A stretch of DNA of 64,000 bases from Chitinophagaceae bacterium (GTDB taxonomy: Bacteria; Bacteroidota; Bacteroidia; Chitinophagales; Chitinophagaceae), in the NCBI GenBank assembly GCA_019638615.1, contig JAHBTL010000033.1, positions 1 through 64,000 of the forward strand, given 5' to 3'. Under the pieces are notes generated by a model. That model saw only the letters and a program-made list of their open reading frames with translations, had not been told where the DNA came from and searched no databases. The position numbers were made by a program, and so were the translations under genes. Shown here in pieces: positions 62,582-64,000 of this stretch; positions within the stretch are counted from its first letter, which is position 1; each line of letters begins with the position of its first letter.

Positions 62582-64000
62582 ATGATGACAAAGTATATAA
62601 AATGGCTGACGATAGTAACAGTAATGCCTGTTTTGTTTTCGTGCAGCAAAATGCTGGAAAATACCAATATCAATAAAAACAATCCCTCAGATATTCCTTT
62701 AACAGGATTACTGCCTGCCGCGGAAGTAGCATTAACTTATAATATTGCCGCGGATTTTTCAATGCGATCGTCCATTTTTGTACAGCATATTGGTGGTATT
62801 GGCGGATTTGCAGTAAACGACGACAAATATGATTTTGCCACCAGCAATTTTGATGGCGCCTGGGCAAACGCGTACGGCAAATCGTTGAACAATCTTTTGC
62901 AGATCATAAAAAAGGCGGAAGCTGCAGGCGCTCCCCGTTATGCAGGTATAGCTAAGGTGCTTACTGCATTGTCGTTGGGCACTTTAACCGATGCATATGG
63001 GGATATACCATACACAGAAGCGTTGAACCCCGAAATTCTTGCTCCCTCGTACGAAAGCCAGGAAGCGATTTATAATAAAATACAATCGTTGCTGGAAAGT
63101 GCAGTGAGCGACTTACAGCAAACAACAGGGCTGGCACCAGGCAACGATGATGTAATATTTAAAGGAAATATTGCAAGATGGATCGCCTCGGCATGGACGC
63201 TGAGGGCGAGATACGCGCTTCACCTGAGTGCACGAAATTCTCAACAGGCCGCGCAGCAGGTGCTGGGCTTTTTGTACGATGGTAATACCTATCGCGGGAT
63301 CCAGCATAACGATGGTGATATTGCTATTACCTTCGGAACGTCCAATAACCAGGCTTCACCCTGGTTTACGCAGGATGCCGGACGCCCTGGCTGGTACGGT
63401 ATGGGCGGATACCTGGTGGATCTGCTGAATGGTGACCCGCCGGCTGTTCCTGTTGATCCACGCAGGGCGGCATTTGCTGCCCCAAGGCCTGCCCCCGCAC
63501 CGCCCGATACATATGTTGGATCGCGTCCGGGCATACCCACAGCCGCATCAAATATTGTGGGTGTAAATACTTATTACGGAAGAAATAATTCCCCGGTGTC
63601 TCTTCTCAGTTTTCCGGAGGCAAAGCTGATTGAAGCAGAAGCAAGGCTGTTACTGGATGAAAATGATCCGCTTATTCAGGCTTCGCTGGAAACAGCAGTA
63701 AAAAGCTCATTTGAAAAAGTTACTTCAGTTGCTGACCCGTTCGCCAGCCAGCAAAACCAGGATGAATATATTGCCAAAAGGGTACAATTGAATGGCAGTG
63801 CAGCCGAAAAACTCAAAACCATCATTACTCAAAAATATGTTGCGCTTTACCTGAACCCTGAAGTCTGGGTAGATTATCGTCGTACAGGATATCCTGAGTT
63901 ATCACCGGCAACCGGTGGCGCCACCACTATTAATCCTAATGGAGAAATTCCCAGGAGATTTTCATATCCTAACAGCGAAGTAAACCTGAACCCACAGCTC
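62582..64000 (+). CDS. SusD-like outer-membrane lipoprotein (SusD-like_2 type), partial at window end
   Basis: 473 codons from the ATG at 62582, open at the last base. Lipobox PVLFSC gives a lipidated Cys at residue ~22. The pattern NPSDIPLTGLLPAAEVALTY, LTALSLGTLTDAYGDIPYTE, FKGNIARWIASAWTLRARYA and IITQKYVALYLNPEVWVDYR matches the second SusD-like family rather than classical SusD. It ends in RRFSYPNSEVNLNPQL, near the usual C-terminus, so only a few residues should be missing. Starts 19 bp after susC. Confidence 0.92.
   Translation, partial: MMTKYIKWLTIVTVMPVLFSCSKMLENTNINKNNPSDIPLTGLLPAAEVALTYNIAADFSMRSSIFVQHIGGIGGFAVNDDKYDFATSNFDGAWANAYGKSLNNLLQIIKKAEAAGAPRYAGIAKVLTALSLGTLTDAYGDIPYTEALNPEILAPSYESQEAIYNKIQSLLESAVSDLQQTTGLAPGNDDVIFKGNIARWIASAWTLRARYALHLSARNSQQAAQQVLGFLYDGNTYRGIQHNDGDIAITFGTSNNQASPWFTQDAGRPGWYGMGGYLVDLLNGDPPAVPVDPRRAAFAAPRPAPAPPDTYVGSRPGIPTAASNIVGVNTYYGRNNSPVSLLSFPEAKLIEAEARLLLDENDPLIQASLETAVKSSFEKVTSVADPFASQQNQDEYIAKRVQLNGSAAEKLKTIITQKYVALYLNPEVWVDYRRTGYPELSPATGGATTINPNGEIPRRFSYPNSEVNLNPQL

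Overview
The window looks like a chromosome segment from a Bacteroidota member, most probably Chitinophagaceae. Support comes from two SusC/SusD outer-membrane pairs, Bacteroidota-type -7 boxes (TAnnTTTG) in front of several genes, few Shine-Dalgarno sites, an Rhs-like secreted protein of Bacteroidota style and many dispersed palindromic intergenic repeats. The genus is inference. No phage, plasmid or CRISPR signature was seen.

Layout. 1-4.8 kb: an Rhs/YD-type secreted protein cut by the window edge, and a coiled-coil plus barrel-like secreted protein upstream of it. 5-12.5 kb: housekeeping and signalling genes (CorA, dapF, nucleoside phosphorylase, tRNA-Cys, a histidine kinase) and a small TetR-controlled cluster. 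12.9-17.8 kb: leucine operon leuC-leuD-leuA-like-leuB on the minus strand, each spacer filled with a different dispersed repeat; a lone IS200-type transposase lies upstream. 18.9-38.7 kb: a carbohydrate locus on the minus strand (2-hydroxyacid dehydrogenase, AldA, GH140-like apiosidase, SDR, TIM-barrel isomerase/decarboxylase, HpcH-type aldolase, bicupin, a large unknown secreted protein, SusC, SusD, alpha-L-rhamnosidase) with a divergent AraC regulator. It looks able to release and oxidise a deoxy- or branched sugar such as rhamnose or apiose without a sugar kinase. The unknown secreted gene lies between 147-bp direct repeats, one of which carries the broken 3' end of the bicupin gene. 38.8-58.8 kb: mixed housekeeping genes (second histidine kinase, M50 protease, pepT, gcvP, sterol desaturase family, YkgJ-like protein, Kef antiporter, sulfatase, MFS, deoxynucleoside kinase, folK, sppA, ABC-2 permease, SRPBCC). 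58.8-64 kb: a second SusC/SusD pair, SusD running off the end.

Most notable: the long 5' leader of the second SusC gene holds unlisted short reading frames, one a 28-residue peptide ending in a Cys-Cys-Cys-Cys-Cys-Ile-Cys run, behind a good promoter with an overlapping inverted repeat and ahead of a strong hairpin. This has the form of a cysteine-sensing leader. Other points are two MITE-like elements, a palindromic repeat translated in frame at the N-terminus of the LeuA-like protein, a shared TetR operator, and -7 boxes so close to start codons that several mRNAs should be nearly leaderless.
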